A stretch of DNA of 64,000 nucleotides from Tessaracoccus defluvii (GCF_014489575.1 NZ_CP060789.1:992001-1056000), one strand, 5' to 3'. Counted from the first letter of the stretch, positions 11,535-22,992 are shown. Numbers and translations are program-made. Notes: generated from the sequence alone by a model not told the origin.

Positions 11535-13045
11535 TGAGCACCCTGCTGACCCGTTCCGCCGCCGACCTCGGCCGCGCCATGGTTGCCGGTGAGCTGACCT
11601 CCGAGGAGCTCACCCGCGCCTGCCTCGACCGGATCGAGGCCCTGAACCCTGTCCTGAACGCGTTCGTCGCGCTGGACGCCGACTCCGCGCTGGCCCAGGC
11701 CCGCGCCGTCGACGCCCGCCGCGCGGCGGGCGAGGAGCTGGGCCCGCTCGCCGGGGTGCCCATCGGCGTGAAGGACAACTTCTGCACCACCGACTTCCCG
11801 ACAACGTGCGGCTCGCGGATGCTGCGCGACTGGGTGCCGCCCTACGACGCCACCGTCGTCACGCGGCTACGGGAGGCGGGCCTGGTCATCGTCGGCAAGA
11901 CGAACATGGACGAGTTCGCCATGGGCTCGTCGACGGAGACCTCGTTCTTCGGCCCCACCCGCAATCCGTGGGACACCGACCGGATCCCCGGCGGCTCCGG
12001 CGGCGGGTCCTCCGCGGCCGTCGCCGCGCTCATGGTCCCGCTGGCCGTCGGCTCCGACACGGGTGGCTCCATCCGCCAGCCCGGCTCGGTCACCGGCACC
12101 ATCGGCGTCAAGCCCACCTACGGCGGCGTCTCGCGCTACGGGCTCGTCGCGATGGCCTCGAGCCTCGACCAGCCCGGCCCCGTCACGCGCACAGCCGAGG
12201 ATGCGGCCCTCCTACAGCAGATCATCGGTGGCTATGACCCCCGCGACTCTGCGTCCATCGACCAGAGCGTGCCCGATCTCGTCGCGGCTGCGGCGGCGAC
12301 CGATCTGGCCGGCGTCCGCGTCGGCGTCGTCGCCGAGTTCCGCGGCGACGGCTACGAGCAGGGCGTGCTCGACCGGTTCGACGAGGCCATCGAGGTGCTG
12401 CGCGCCGCCGGCGCCGAGATCGTCGAGGTCTCGTGCCCGGCCTTCACCTACGCGCTGCCCGCGTACTACCTGATCCAGCCCGCCGAGCTCAGCTCGAACC
12501 TGGCCCGCTTCGACGGGATGCGCTACGGCCTCCGCGTCGGCGACGACGGCACCGCGTCGGCCGAGCAGGTGATGAACCTGACCCGCGAGGAGGGCTTCGG
12601 CCGCGAGGCGAAGCGGCGCATCATCATCGGCACCTATGCGCTGTCGGCCGGCTACTACGACGCCTACTACGGCTCGGCCCAGAAGGTCCGCTCACTGATC
12701 CAGCAGGACTTCGACCGGGCCTTCGCCAGCGTGGACGTGCTCGTCTCGCCGACGACGCCCACCGTCGCCTTCCGCGTGGGGGAGCGCACCGCCGACCCGA
12801 TGAGCATGTACCTGGCCGACCTGTGCACGATCCCCAGCAACATGGCGGGCAACGCGTCGGCGTCGTTCCCGGCCGGGCTCAGCGAGGGCCTTCCCGTGGG
12901 CCTGCAGGTGATGGCGCCGCCGATGGCGGACGAGCGCCTGTACCGGGTGGGCGGCGTCCTCGAACGCGCCCTCGAGGCGCACTGGGGCGGGCCTCTGCTC
13001 GCCCGCATGAACCAGATCGACGGATCGAAGGTGGTGTCCGCATGA
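11534..13045 (+). CDS. gatA: Asp/Glu-tRNA amidotransferase subunit GatA
   Basis: GatA is the amidase-signature subunit that frees ammonia from glutamine for the tRNA amidotransferase. The 503-residue protein has the catalytic Lys in [10 protein letters not shown], the Gly/Ser-rich [14 protein letters not shown] block and the second Ser in [12 protein letters not shown], which form the Ser-cisSer-Lys triad. [12 protein letters not shown] is the family block before it. It overlaps gatC by one base and gatB by four (ATGA), consistent with stoichiometric expression. Confidence 0.97.
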   Translation: MSTLLTRSAADLGRAMVAGELTSEELTRACLDRIEALNPVLNAFVALDADSALAQARAVDARRAAGEELGPLAGVPIGVKDNFCTTDFPTTCGSRMLRDWVPPYDATVVTRLREAGLVIVGKTNMDEFAMGSSTETSFFGPTRNPWDTDRIPGGSGGGSSAAVAALMVPLAVGSDTGGSIRQPGSVTGTIGVKPTYGGVSRYGLVAMASSLDQPGPVTRTAEDAALLQQIIGGYDPRDSASIDQSVPDLVAAAAATDLAGVRVGVVAEFRGDGYEQGVLDRFDEAIEVLRAAGAEIVEVSCPAFTYALPAYYLIQPAELSSNLARFDGMRYGLRVGDDGTASAEQVMNLTREEGFGREAKRRIIIGTYALSAGYYDAYYGSAQKVRSLIQQDFDRAFASVDVLVSPTTPTVAFRVGERTADPMSMYLADLCTIPSNMAGNASASFPAGLSEGLPVGLQVMAPPMADERLYRVGGVLERALEAHWGGPLLARMNQIDGSKVVSA

Positions 13046-14529
13046 GCGCGACGGTCGACTACGACGAACTCCTCACCCGCTACGAGCCCGCGCTGGGCCT
13101 CGAGGTGCACGTCGAGCTCAACACGGCCACCAAGATGTTCTGCGGCTGTGTCAACGAGTTCGGCGGCGAACCCAACACGCACGTGTGCCCGGTGTGCCTC
13201 GGGCTGCCCGGCTCGCTGCCCGTCATCAACGGCAAGGCCGTCGAGTCGGCGATCCGGATCGGGTTGGCGCTCAACTGCTCCATCGCCTCGTGGTGCCGCA
13301 TGGCGAGGAAGAACTACTTCTACCCCGACATGACCAAGAACTTCCAGACGTCGCAGTACGACGAACCCATCGCGTTCGAGGGCTACGTCGACGTCGAGGT
13401 CGACGGCGAGACGTACCGCGTCGAGATCGAGCGCGCGCACATGGAGGAGGACGCGGGCAAGGCCACGCACATGGGCGGCTCCGGCCGCATCCACGGTGCC
13501 GACTACTCGCTGATCGACTACAACCGTGCCGGCGTGCCCCTCATCGAGATCGTGACGAAGCCCATCCGCGGTACCGGCGCCAAGGCGCCGCAGGTCGCGA
13601 AGGCCTACGTGGCGCACCTGCGTGAGCTGATGAGGGCGCTCGGAGTCTCGGACGTGAAGATGGAGCAGGGTTCGCTCCGCTGCGACGCGAACGTGTCGCT
13701 GGCCCCCATCGGTTCGGAGACACTCGGCACCCGCACCGAGACGAAGAACGTCAACTCCCTGCGCTCCGTCGAACGCGCCATCACCTACGAGATGACCCGG
13801 CAGGCCGCCGTCCTCGATGAGGGCGGCCGGGTCACGCAGGAGACCCGTCACTTCCATGAGGCCGACGGCACCACGTCGTCCGGCCGCTCGAAGGTGGAGG
13901 CGGAGGACTACCGCTACTTCGCCGAGCCCGACCTGATGCCGATCGCTCCGAGCCCAGAGTGGGTCGAGCAACTGCGCGCAACGCTGCCTGAGCCCCCCGC
14001 CGAGCGGCGGGCACGGCTGCAGGAGGCCTGGGGCTTCAGCGACATCGACTTCGCCGCCGTCGTCAACTCGGGCGCGCTGGGCGTCGTCGAGGAGACCGTC
14101 GCCGCGGGCGCGGCCCCGGCCGCGGCGCGCAAGTGGTGGGTCACCGAACTCGCCCGGCGGGCGAACGAGGCTGGCATCGAGCTCGACGAACTGGCGATCA
14201 CCCCGGCCCAGGTGGCGGGGGTGCAGGCCCTCGTCGACGCAGGCACCGTCAACGACAAGCTGGCCCGGCAGGTGATCGACGGCGTGCTGGCCGGTGAGGG
14301 CGAGCCCGCCGAGGTCGTCGAGCGGCGGGGACTGGTCATCGTCTCCGACGAGGGGGCGCTCAGCGTCGCCGTCGACGAGGTGATCGCGGCCAATCCCGAC
14401 GTCGCGGACAAGATCCGCTCCGGCAAGGTGCAGGCCGCGGGTGCTCTCATCGGACAGGTCATGAAGGCCATGAAGGGGCAGGCCGACGCCGGCAAGGTCC
14501 GCGAACTGGTGCTCTCCAAGCTGGCCTGA
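13042..14529 (+). CDS. gatB: Asp/Glu-tRNA amidotransferase subunit GatB
   Basis: GatB binds misacylated tRNA, activates the side-chain carboxylate with ATP and completes amidation. The 495-residue protein begins the catalytic cradle with [19 protein letters not shown], including zinc-site cysteines (CGC and CPVCLGLPG). It ends in the helical and YqeY-like tail ([18 protein letters not shown]). The order gatC-gatA-gatB with 1- and 4-base overlaps shows a tight operon. This organism therefore probably makes Gln-tRNA, and possibly Asn-tRNA, by the indirect route. Confidence 0.97.
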   Translation: MSATVDYDELLTRYEPALGLEVHVELNTATKMFCGCVNEFGGEPNTHVCPVCLGLPGSLPVINGKAVESAIRIGLALNCSIASWCRMARKNYFYPDMTKNFQTSQYDEPIAFEGYVDVEVDGETYRVEIERAHMEEDAGKATHMGGSGRIHGADYSLIDYNRAGVPLIEIVTKPIRGTGAKAPQVAKAYVAHLRELMRALGVSDVKMEQGSLRCDANVSLAPIGSETLGTRTETKNVNSLRSVERAITYEMTRQAAVLDEGGRVTQETRHFHEADGTTSSGRSKVEAEDYRYFAEPDLMPIAPSPEWVEQLRATLPEPPAERRARLQEAWGFSDIDFAAVVNSGALGVVEETVAAGAAPAAARKWWVTELARRANEAGIELDELAITPAQVAGVQALVDAGTVNDKLARQVIDGVLAGEGEPAEVVERRGLVIVSDEGALSVAVDEVIAANPDVADKIRSGKVQAAGALIGQVMKAMKGQADAGKVRELVLSKLA

Positions 14530-14555
14530 CCCCGGCACATCCTTGCGTTACCGAC

Positions 14556-14593
14556 GCCATACGATAGGTTAACTCTGTAACCTATCGTATGGC
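14556..14593. repeat. Perfect 16-bp inverted repeat upstream of the Fic gene
   Basis: Arms 14556-14571 (GCCATACGATAGGTTA) and 14578-14593 match perfectly around a 6-base spacer (ACTCTG). The block is AT-rich against its surroundings and lies 26 bases after the gatB stop and 23 bases before the Fic start. There is no T-run after it, so a simple terminator is less likely than an operator for a dimeric DNA-binding protein. The winged helix of the downstream Fic protein is the obvious candidate binder. Confidence 0.75.
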
Positions 14594-14616
14594 TCGTTGA
14601 GCGTCAGGATGTGCGC

Positions 14617-15780
14617 ATGAGTGAAGGGTGGCCGGTCGCCGGTTCCGAGACCATCCACTGGAAGGACCAGTGGCGGCCCTACGTGGCCGCGGTGCTGCCC
14701 TCGATCGCCGGCCGCGACCTTGCCGATGTCCTGTCAGGCGACATTGCCGTCGAGGTGGGAGCGGCCCAGCAGTCGATCGTGGACTTCGATGCCGCGTTCG
14801 CATCCGAGTTCGGCGGACTGGGCATCGAGACGATCGACACGGTCCTCGTCCGTTCCGAGGCCGCCTCCTCGTCCCAGATCGAGCACCTCACCGTGTCCGC
14901 GAAGCAGCTTGCCCTGGCCGAGCACGGCTCCTCCCGCAGCGGCAACGCGCGCCTCGTCCACGCCAACGCCGTCGCCATGGCGGACGCGCTTGCCGAGGAA
15001 CGTCCGCTCGACACCGCGCTGGCCGACCGCATGCAGGCGGATCTGCTGGGGGAGACGGGGCTGCACCTGGGCATCAGGGAGGAGCCCGTCTGGATCGGCA
15101 CCTCGGGCTCCTCGCCGCACGGGGCGGACTACGTGGCGCCGCACCACGGCCGTGTGGCCGCGTCACTCGACGACCTCTGGCGGTTCCTCGCCCAGCCGAC
15201 GGCACTGCCGCTGGCGCAGATCGCCGTCGGCCACGCCCAGTTCGAGAACATCCATCCGTACGTCGACGGCAACGGCCGCGTCGGGCGGGCGCTCATCCAC
15301 CGCCACCTGCGCAGGACCGGCCTCGCGCGGACCGTCACGGTTCCCGTCTCGGCGGGGCTGCTCGCCGATCCGCGGGGATACGTGGAGGCGCTCACGCAGC
15401 TGCGGGCGGGTGATCCCGTGCCGATCGTCCTCGCCTTCACCCGGGCCACCCGGGTGGCCACCGCGCTGGGCCGGGAGCTCATCGACGACCTCGCGGCGTT
15501 GCGCGACGCGTGGCAGCTGCGGCTGACGGCGCGCAGCGACTCGGTCGCCTGGCGCATCGCGGACGCCCTGGTGGGGCGGCCGGCCATCAGCGCGAACTCC
15601 GCCGCGGAGCGGTTCTCCGTCACGCCGGCGGCGGCCCGCACCGCGATCCAGGCACTCGTGGACGCGGGCATCCTCCGCCAGGCCTCGACCGGGAGCCGGA
15701 ACCGGGTGTGGGTGGCCGAGGAGGTGACGGCGGCCTACGACCGGCTCGCCGTCCTGATCGGGCGCCGTCGCCCCTACTGA
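14617..15780 (+). CDS. Fic-family protein with C-terminal winged helix
   Basis: Fic enzymes usually move AMP from ATP onto a target hydroxyl. The core motif HPYVDGNGRVGR matches HxFxDGNGRxGR with Tyr for Phe. An N-terminal segment SSSQIEHL resembles the inhibitory helix motif (S/T)xxxE(G/N), but with His after the Glu, so control may differ. The last ~70 residues form a winged helix (NSAAERFSVTPAAARTAIQA) that could bind the palindrome just upstream. I chose ATG 14617 (387 residues) with a weak AGGA; GTG 14611 is an alternative. No antitoxin-like gene adjoins it, and the target is unknown. Confidence 0.85.
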   Translation: MSEGWPVAGSETIHWKDQWRPYVAAVLPSIAGRDLADVLSGDIAVEVGAAQQSIVDFDAAFASEFGGLGIETIDTVLVRSEAASSSQIEHLTVSAKQLALAEHGSSRSGNARLVHANAVAMADALAEERPLDTALADRMQADLLGETGLHLGIREEPVWIGTSGSSPHGADYVAPHHGRVAASLDDLWRFLAQPTALPLAQIAVGHAQFENIHPYVDGNGRVGRALIHRHLRRTGLARTVTVPVSAGLLADPRGYVEALTQLRAGDPVPIVLAFTRATRVATALGRELIDDLAALRDAWQLRLTARSDSVAWRIADALVGRPAISANSAAERFSVTPAAARTAIQALVDAGILRQASTGSRNRVWVAEEVTAAYDRLAVLIGRRRPY

Positions 15781-15793
15781 CCCGGGAGACGAC

Positions 15794-15823
15794 GAAGGGG
15801 CGCCGGTCGCCCGACGCCCCTTC
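15794..15823. terminator. Bidirectional hairpin between Fic and orphan trpB
   Basis: Nine-base perfect arms GAAGGGGCG (15794-15802) and CGCCCCTTC (15815-15823) flank a 12-base loop in the 55-base gap between convergent genes. It can serve either strand, although neither side has a long T-run. Confidence 0.65.
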
Positions 15824-15835
15824 CATCTCGTTCCG

Positions 15836-17034
<1,199 letters not shown>

Positions 17035-17040
17035 GTGCGG

Positions 17041-17046
17041 ATGGTA
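17041..17046 (-). promoter_or_regulatory. Leaderless-type -10 (TACCAT) for orphan trpB
   Basis: On the minus strand TACCAT ends 6 bases before ATG 17034 with no ribosome site. The orphan trpB is thus probably transcribed separately from the TIGR03085 gene upstream. Confidence 0.5.
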
Positions 17047-17104
17047 GCGATCAGGCCACCCGCCGTGTCGGCGGCGTTCGCAGGACGGATACCCGCCGGG
17101 CCCG

Positions 17105-17713
17105 TCAGAGGGAGGAGATGGCCTTGTCCCAGCGTTCCACGTCGGCCGGCTCGCCCGTGACGGTGACGTCGCCGTCACGCCCGCTCAGGTGCAGCAGCAG
17201 CTCCGAGGGGAGCCCGACCAGGTGGACGACCCGTGCCCCGGTGCCCCACACGGCCTGGGCGCCGGTGTCGGAGCGGGTGACGCGGATCTGGTGACCGAAC
17301 CGGAACTGGGTGCGGCGCCCCAGGACGGCCGCGATCGGCCACAGCTCCTGCTGTTCGGCCGCGGTCAGGCTCTGGTGGCGGTCGTTGGCCCGCAACACGT
17401 CCTCGTGGTGGATGAACAGCTCGCTCGTGTTGACGAGGCGGTCCAGCGGGCGCATCACCCAGCCAGGCGAACGGATCGCCTGCACGAGTGCCGGGTAGCC
17501 GAGCGTGTGCAGCGCCTCCACCTGGATCCTGCGCGTCTGCTCGGAGAACCGCTCGCTGCCGATGCCGGGTAGAGCCAGGGGCCGGTGCTCGCGGATGTAC
17601 AGGTGCGCGGCCAGCTCCTGCGTCCGCCACCCCTCGCACTTCGTCGGCGCGAAGGGGCCGAGTTCGTCGAGGAGGTGGGCGAGGGCGGCGCGCTGCCGGC
17701 GGGCGAAGCTCAT
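17105..17713 (-). CDS. TIGR03085-family protein (DinB/maleylpyruvate isomerase-like fold)
   Basis: The 202-residue protein matches the pattern of an actinobacterial family of putative metal-binding proteins with a DinB-like four-helix bundle. Typical segments are [20 protein letters not shown] near the N-terminus and [15 protein letters not shown] in the middle; His residues in AAHL and FIHHED would be the metal ligands. The biochemical role is unknown; related proteins use bacillithiol or mycothiol. I chose ATG 17713, immediately after a TAGGCT hexamer. It is divergent from the MOSC gene and upstream of orphan trpB on the same strand. Confidence 0.75.
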   Translation of the reverse strand: MSFARRQRAALAHLLDELGPFAPTKCEGWRTQELAAHLYIREHRPLALPGIGSERFSEQTRRIQVEALHTLGYPALVQAIRSPGWVMRPLDRLVNTSELFIHHEDVLRANDRHQSLTAAEQQELWPIAAVLGRRTQFRFGHQIRVTRSDTGAQAVWGTGARVVHLVGLPSELLLHLSGRDGDVTVTGEPADVERWDKAISSL

Positions 17714-17720
17714 GCCCGAC

Positions 17721-17757
17721 AGCCTACCCATCGTCGTCTCCGCGGGATGACTAGGCT
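17721..17757. promoter_or_regulatory. Pair of divergent leaderless-type promoters
   Basis: TAGGCT occurs on the minus strand at 17721-17726 (7 bases before ATG 17713) and again on the plus strand at 17752-17757 (6 bases before GTG 17764). The two identical hexamers lie back to back within a 50-base gap, and neither gene has a ribosome binding site. Confidence 0.6.
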
Positions 17758-17763
17758 GGACGG

Positions 17764-18461
17764 GTGACCCAGCTCGGAACCATCTCTGCCGTGCGCGTCG
17801 GCCGCGCCCACGATCACTCCTGGAGCGGCTCCGTGGTGCGCAGCGCAGGTCTCAAGCTCCCCGTCGAGGGTCGCGTCAGCCTCGGGCCGCTCGGCCTGGC
17901 GGGCGACGAGCAGGCCGACACCGTCCACCACGGCGGCCAGGAGAAGGCCGTCCTGTGCTACGCCGCCGCGAACTATCCGCGCTGGCGCAGCGGGGAGGGG
18001 CTGGACCTGCCGCTGGGAGCCTTCTTCGAGAACGCGACCCTGGACATCCCCGGCTGGGACGAGACGACGCTGCGGCTGGGGAGACGTGGCGGCTCGGGAG
18101 CGCCGTCGTGCAGGTCTCCGAGCCGCGGCAGCCATGCTACAAGCTGGCGAAGCGGTGGGGGATCGACGACCTGGTGGTGCGCGTCCAGCGCACCGGCATG
18201 TCCGGCTGGTACCTGCGGGTGCTGGAGACCGGAGACGTTGGCGCCGGCGACACGGTGGCGCGCCTGGCCGACTCCGCGGGGCCGACGCTGCGCGAGGCGT
18301 CCGTCGTCGTGCAGGGACTCACGGACGATGCGGACCTGATCCGGCGGGTGCTGGCCTTCGAGGGCCTGCCGACCCGGTGGCGGCCGCGGATCGAGCGGCG
18401 GCTCGCAGGGGGCCGGGTCGACGAGTCAGCCCGCGAGCGTGGCCCGGCCGCGGACCGGTGA
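17764..18461 (+). CDS. MOSC-domain protein, YiiM-like (one frame break)
   Basis: MOSC proteins handle molybdenum cofactor sulfur or reduce N-hydroxylated compounds. Characteristic segments are [22 protein letters not shown] and [14 protein letters not shown], the latter carrying the conserved Cys that would bind the cofactor or persulfide. The frame breaks in GGGG at 18078-18081; one added G gives [18 protein letters not shown] and 232 residues. No molybdenum cofactor genes adjoin it, so the partner is unknown. The start follows a leaderless-type promoter. Confidence 0.85.
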
Positions 18462-18483
18462 TCCCGGTGCGGCGCGACGTTGG

Positions 18484-18489
18484 CACAAT
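18484..18489 (+). promoter_or_regulatory. Leaderless-type -10 (CACAAT) for hisI-trp operon
   Basis: CACAAT ends 6 bases before ATG 18496, with no ribosome site in between. It is the only visible promoter ahead of hisI-trpE, so it probably drives the first part of the trp cluster. Confidence 0.45.
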
Positions 18490-18495
18490 GTCCGC

Positions 18496-18822
18496 ATGCG
18501 TGAACTGACGTACAACGCCGAGGGGCTGATCCCCGCCATCGCCCAGGATGCAGAGACCCGCGAGGTCCTCATGCTGGCCTGGATGGATGCCGAGGCACTC
18601 CGGCGGACCCTGACCACGGGCAAGGCGACCTACTGGTCACGCTCCCGGAAGGAGTACTGGGTCAAGGGCGAGACGTCGGGCCACCACCAGCGGGTCGTCT
18701 CCGTGGCCGCCGACTGCGACGGCGACACGATCCTCCTGACCGTCGAGCAGACAGGCGCAGCCTGCCATACCGGCAACCACACCTGCTTCTTCACGGAGCT
18801 GACCGCCGGAGACGTCGCATGA
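18496..18822 (+). CDS. hisI: Phosphoribosyl-AMP cyclohydrolase HisI
   Basis: HisI opens the purine ring of phosphoribosyl-AMP in the third step of histidine synthesis. The 108-residue protein has the zinc site [15 protein letters not shown] followed by the Cys pair in [13 protein letters not shown], and the [19 protein letters not shown] substrate loop. The start was placed at ATG 18496 by the adjacent -10 hexamer; the open frame extends further upstream without family similarity. It overlaps trpE as ATGA, so histidine and tryptophan genes share a transcript here. The rest of the his cluster lies at 47436-51797, and hisF, hisE and hisG are not in the window. Confidence 0.95.
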   Translation: MRELTYNAEGLIPAIAQDAETREVLMLAWMDAEALRRTLTTGKATYWSRSRKEYWVKGETSGHHQRVVSVAADCDGDTILLTVEQTGAACHTGNHTCFFTELTAGDVA

Positions 18823-20308
18823 TCGTCGAACCCTCCCTGGCCGAGTTCACGGAGCTGGCCCGCACCCGCCGCGTCATCAGCGTGCACGCCCGTCTGCTGG
18901 CCGACGACCTCACGCCCATCGCCGTCTACCAGTCGCTGTGCGGCGCACGGGAGGGCACCTTCCTGTTCGAGTCCGCCGAGGCAGGCATCTGGTCGCGCTA
19001 CTCGTTCGTCGGCGTGCGGTCGGCCGCGACGCTGACCGCGGCCGACGGCCGCGCCGTCTGGCTGGGGCGCGAGCTCACGGGCCTCGACGGCGACGCCGAT
19101 CCGCTCGAGGTGCTGCGGCGCACGCTCCACGAGCTGGCCACCCCGGCCGCGCCCGGGCTGCCCCCGTTCCACGCCGGCATGGTCGGCTACCTGGGCTACG
19201 ACGTGGTCCGCCGCCTCGAGCGCCTCCCCGACACCACCGTCGACGACCTGCAGCTGCCCGAGCTCGTGATGATGCTCGCCAGCGAGGTCGCCGTGCTCGA
19301 CCACCACACGGGCGAGCTCTGGTTGATCGCGAACGCGATCAACTACGACGGCACCGACGAGGGCGTCGAGCGCGCCTACCACGGGGCCGTCGCGGCCGTC
19401 GAGGCGATGGCCGGTCAGCTCGCGAAGCCGCGCAGCACGCTGGCGGTGCAGGAGGGCCCGGCGGTGGTGCCGGAGATCCGGCGGCAGCGCACGTCGGCCG
19501 AGTACATGGAGCTCGTGGAGGCCGCCAAGGAGGAGATCCGCGCCGGGGAGGCGTTCCAGATCGTCGTCTCGCAGCGCTTCGACATCCCGACCGACTCCGA
19601 CGCGCTCAACGTGTACCGGGCGCTGCGCCTGACCAACCCCAGCCCCTACCTGTACCTCCTGCGACTTCCCGGGTTCGCGGTCGTCGGGTCCAGCCCCGAG
19701 GCGCTGGTCAGCGTCAACGACGGCCTCGCGACCACCCGGCCGATCGCCGGATCCCGCCCCCGGGGGCCACGGTCGAGGCCGACCGCAGGCTGGCCGAGGA
19801 ACTCCTGGCCGACCCCAAGGAGCGCGCGGAACACCTGATGCTGGTCGACCTTGGCCGCAACGACCTGGGCCGCATCTGCGAGCCGGGCAGCGTCACCGTC
19901 CACGAGTTCATGCACGTGCGCCGCTACTCGCACATCATGCACCTCGAGGCGGCCGTCTCCGGACGCGTCGACGCGCGCCACACCGCGCTGGACGCCGTGC
20001 TGGCCTGCTTCCCGGCCGGCACGCTGTCCGGGGCGCCGAAGGTGCGCGCCATGCAGATCATCGACGACCTGGAGGCGACCCGCCGCGGGCTCTACGGCGG
20101 GGTCGTCGGCTACTTCGACTTCGCAGGCAACGCCGACGTGGCCATCGCCATCCGCACCGCGGTGCTGCGCGACGGCGTCGCGCACGTGCAGGCCGGCGCT
20201 GGGATCGTCGCCGACTCCGACCCGGCCACCGAGGACGCGGAGTGTCAGCACAAGGCGCGGGCGGTCGTGACCGCCATCGGGCGGGCCGCGGGGATGGCGT
20301 CGTCGTGA
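18819..20308 (+). CDS. trpE: Anthranilate synthase component I TrpE (one frame break)
   Basis: TrpE converts chorismate and ammonia (from TrpG) to anthranilate, the committed step of tryptophan synthesis. The frame breaks in CCCCCGGGGG at 19757-19766; one added base gives [20 protein letters not shown] and 496 residues, as expected. FLFESAE near residue 48 matches the LLES motif that binds feedback-inhibiting tryptophan. The C-terminal catalytic half includes [18 protein letters not shown] and [15 protein letters not shown]. trpG is not adjacent and must be elsewhere. Confidence 0.95.
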
Positions 20309-20721
20309 GGCCAGGGCGCGGGCCGGTCACGGTCGCGACGGCGGCCGCGGGGTTGGTCGTCGTGCTGGCCGCGCAGGCGGCCGGATCCCCGCTCGGCTCG
20401 GTGGCGTGGGCGCTGCTGGCCGGCGTCGGGCTGTCCCTGATGCTGCGCGGGTTCTCCCTGCGCATCGTCGGCATCGCGCTGGCGACGCTGGCGGTCGCCG
20501 GTGCGGGCTGGGCGGCCGTGGAGGCCCGCTGGGTCGAGCTGGGAGGTTTCGTCGTCGCCGCCGTGGCCGCCGCGGGCTTCGTCCTGTGGGGTCCCGGGTG
20601 GGTGCGGCGCCCGTCGGCCGGGCCCAGGGCGGGCAGCGACCCGTGGAAGGCGATGGACGGGGGGATCGACCCCACCGACGGGGATGAACAGGACATGCGG
20701 CAGCCCGGCGGGCCAGGGTAG
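20305..20721 (+). CDS. TIGR02234-like Trp-region membrane protein
   Basis: The 138-residue protein has three or four hydrophobic segments (for example [18 protein letters not shown] and [16 protein letters not shown]) and a hydrophilic tail ending [17 protein letters not shown]. That tail and its position after trpE match a conserved actinobacterial membrane family of unknown function in trp operons. GTG 20305 overlaps the trpE stop as GTGA. A role in tryptophan or intermediate transport has been suggested by context only. Confidence 0.75.
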   Translation: MRPGRGPVTVATAAAGLVVVLAAQAAGSPLGSVAWALLAGVGLSLMLRGFSLRIVGIALATLAVAGAGWAAVEARWVELGGFVVAAVAAAGFVLWGPGWVRRPSAGPRAGSDPWKAMDGGIDPTDGDEQDMRQPGGPG

Positions 20722-20724
20722 GCT
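20719..20724 (+). promoter_or_regulatory. -10-like TAGGCT overlapping the upstream stop codon
   Basis: The TAG stop of the TIGR02234 gene (20719-20721) is the first half of TAGGCT. It lies 39 bases before the HGxxP start, which has an AAAGG element upstream. It could serve as an internal promoter for HGxxP-trpC-trpB-trpA. Confidence 0.4.
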
Positions 20725-20762
20725 GAGCTGCGTTGATGCCCTCTCACGAAAGGCCTGGGACC

Positions 20763-20969
20763 ATGGCGCGTACCCCGAAGTACTACCACCACGGCAGGAG
20801 CCCCGCCGCCTGGACGGGCGTCGTCATCACGGCCATCGGCTTCGTGCTGGGCGCCATCGGCTCCGTGATGGGCCCGAACTGGGCGCTGGTGCTCACCGGC
20901 GCGGCCATCGTGCTCGTCGGCGGCCTCACGGTCATGGTCATGAAGACCGTTGGCCTCGGCCAGCCGTGA
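20763..20969 (+). CDS. HGxxP-motif small membrane protein in trp operon
   Basis: The 68-residue protein starts with a short charged segment containing the motif HGRSPAAW, followed by two hydrophobic helices ([20 protein letters not shown] and [20 protein letters not shown]). Proteins with this HGxxPAAW signature are found between trpE and trpC across actinobacteria; their role is unknown. I chose ATG 20763 because the conserved family sequence begins there. It overlaps trpC by GTGA. Confidence 0.75.
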   Translation: MARTPKYYHHGRSPAAWTGVVITAIGFVLGAIGSVMGPNWALVLTGAAIVLVGGLTVMVMKTVGLGQP

Positions 20970-21760
20970 GTGTCCTTGACGACATCATCTCGGGAGTCCG
21001 GCTCGACCTTGCGGAGCGCGCGGCGCGCGTTCCGCTGAGCGATGTCCGCCGCGCGGCCGCGGACGCCGCGCCTGCGCGACCGGTGATGCCGGCGTTCCGC
21101 TCCGACGCGCTCTCGGTGGTCGCCGAGGTCAAGCGCAAGTCCCCCTCCAAGGGTGACCTGGCGGAGATCCCCGACCCCGCGGCCCTGGCCGCCGCCTACG
21201 CCGCCGGGGGCGCGACCGCGATCTCCGTGCTCACGGAGGAGCGGCGTTTCCGCGGCTCGCTGGCCGACCTGGACGCCGTCCGGGCCGCCGTCGACGTGCC
21301 GGTGCTGCGCAAGGACTTCATGGTCGACGAGTACCAGTTCCACGAGGCGCGAGCACACGGGGCCGACCTCGTGCTCCTCATCGTCGCGGCCCTCGGCGAC
21401 GCCCAGCTGTCGGACTTCCTGGCCCTGACGGCGGAGCTGGGGATGACCGCGCTGGTCGAGACCCACACGGCCGAGGAGGTCGACCGGGCGGTGGCCGTCG
21501 GCGCCGAACTGATCGGCGTCAACAACCGCAACCTCAAGACCCTCGACGTGGACCTCGCCACCTTCGGCGGCCTCTCCGAGCGGATCGGTCCCGGCGCCGT
21601 CCGCGTGGCCGAGTCGGGCATCTTCACGGCCGCGGACGTGGCCACCGTCGCCGCCCAGGGCGCCGACGCCATTCTCGTGGGGGAGGCCCTCGTCCGGCAC
21701 GGGGACCCCACCGCAGCGATCGCGGGCTTCATCGCGGCCGCGGAAAGGGCACGGGCATGA
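20966..21760 (+). CDS. trpC: Indole-3-glycerol phosphate synthase TrpC
   Basis: TrpC closes the indole ring from carboxyphenylamino-deoxyribulose phosphate. The 264-residue barrel shows [15 protein letters not shown] (catalytic Lys and phosphate loop), [28 protein letters not shown] and [12 protein letters not shown]. It is a single-domain form without a fused TrpF, and no trpF gene is present. GTG 20966 overlaps the HGxxP stop, and its own stop overlaps the trpB start as ATGA. Confidence 0.97.
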   Translation: MSVLDDIISGVRLDLAERAARVPLSDVRRAAADAAPARPVMPAFRSDALSVVAEVKRKSPSKGDLAEIPDPAALAAAYAAGGATAISVLTEERRFRGSLADLDAVRAAVDVPVLRKDFMVDEYQFHEARAHGADLVLLIVAALGDAQLSDFLALTAELGMTALVETHTAEEVDRAVAVGAELIGVNNRNLKTLDVDLATFGGLSERIGPGAVRVAESGIFTAADVATVAAQGADAILVGEALVRHGDPTAAIAGFIAAAERARA

Positions 21761-22992
21761 GCCTGCCTACCAGCAACGGACACTTCGGCATCTTCGGCGG
21801 GAGGTTCGTCCCGGAGGCGCTGCAGGCGGCCCTCAGCGAGCTGACCGTCGCGTTCGACGAGGCCATGGCCGATCCGGCCTACCACGCGGAGCTGGCCCGC
21901 CTGCAGCGTGATTACGCCGGACGTCCGACGCCCATCACCGTCGCCTCCAACTTCTCGAAGCAGTGCGGCAACGCCACGATCCTCCTGAAGCGTGAGGACC
22001 TGAACCACACGGGCGCCCACAAGGTCAACAACGTGCTCGGGCAGGCCCTGCTGACCAAGCGCATGGGCAAGACCCGCGTCATCGCGGAGACCGGCGCCGG
22101 CCAGCACGGGGTGGCCACCGCCACCGCCGCCGCGCTGCTCGGCCTCGAGTGCCGCGTCTACATGGGCGAGGTCGACACGCAGCGGCAGGCCCTGAACGTG
22201 GCCCGCATGCAGCTGCTCGGCGCCGAGGTCTACGCGGTGGCCGCCGGCTCCCGCACGCTCAAGGACGCCATGAACGAGGCGATGCGTGACTGGGTCACCA
22301 CCGTCGACAACACGCACTACCTGATCGGCACCGTCGGCGGCCCGCACCCGTTCCCGTACCTGGTGCGCGAGCTGCAGCGGGTCATCTCGACCGAGGCCAG
22401 GGCGCAGATGCTGGCCGACCACGGCGCGCTGCCCGACTACGTCGCGGCGTGCGTCGGCGGCGGCAGCAACGCCATCGGCATGTTCTACGACTTCATCGGC
22501 GACGAGTCCGTCTCCCTCTACGGCTTCGAGGCCGGCGGCGACGGCGTCGAGACCGGCCGGCACGCGGCCACCATCACAGCGGGCAGCCACGGCGTGCTGC
22601 ACGGGTCCCGCACCTTCGTGCTGCAGGACGAGGACGGTCAGACGATCGAGTCGCACTCGATCTCCGCGGGCCTCGACTACCCGGGCGTCGGCCCCGAGCA
22701 TGCCTGGCTGGCCGAGACGGGGCGCGCCGTCTACGAGCCGATCACCGACGACGAGGCGATGGACGCGTTCCGCGAGCTGACCTGCACCGAGGGGATCATC
22801 CCGGCCATCGAGTCGGCCCACGCCGTCGCCGGGGCCAAGCGCCTCGGCCAGCGGATCGCCGAGCAGGATCCCACCGCCCGCCCCACCATCCTCGTGTGCC
22901 TGTCCGGCCGGGGGGACAAGGACGTGGCCACCGCGTTCGAGTACTTCGGGCTGCCCGGCGTGCCGGACAAGACCGTTGGAGGCATGGCATGA
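21757..22992 (+). CDS. trpB: Tryptophan synthase beta chain TrpB
   Basis: This is the canonical trp-operon TrpB, 411 residues, which makes tryptophan from serine and indole channelled from TrpA. It has the PLP lysine block [16 protein letters not shown], the [10 protein letters not shown] phosphate loop and the C-terminal [10 protein letters not shown]. It overlaps trpC and trpA by 4 bases each. The orphan paralogue at 15836-17034 differs from it throughout. Confidence 0.97.
   Translation: MSLPTSNGHFGIFGGRFVPEALQAALSELTVAFDEAMADPAYHAELARLQRDYAGRPTPITVASNFSKQCGNATILLKREDLNHTGAHKVNNVLGQALLTKRMGKTRVIAETGAGQHGVATATAAALLGLECRVYMGEVDTQRQALNVARMQLLGAEVYAVAAGSRTLKDAMNEAMRDWVTTVDNTHYLIGTVGGPHPFPYLVRELQRVISTEARAQMLADHGALPDYVAACVGGGSNAIGMFYDFIGDESVSLYGFEAGGDGVETGRHAATITAGSHGVLHGSRTFVLQDEDGQTIESHSISAGLDYPGVGPEHAWLAETGRAVYEPITDDEAMDAFRELTCTEGIIPAIESAHAVAGAKRLGQRIAEQDPTARPTILVCLSGRGDKDVATAFEYFGLPGVPDKTVGGMA

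Noticed and set aside
14556..14593. The palindrome as a rho-independent terminator of gatB.
   Set aside because: There is no T-run on either side and the stem is AT-rich, so it is a poor terminator. I prefer an operator but cannot exclude a role in ending the gat transcript.
14617..15780. A Fic/antitoxin (toxin-antitoxin) module.
   Set aside because: There is no small antitoxin gene on either side; gatB precedes it and a convergent gene follows. The inhibitory-type helix is within the Fic protein itself.
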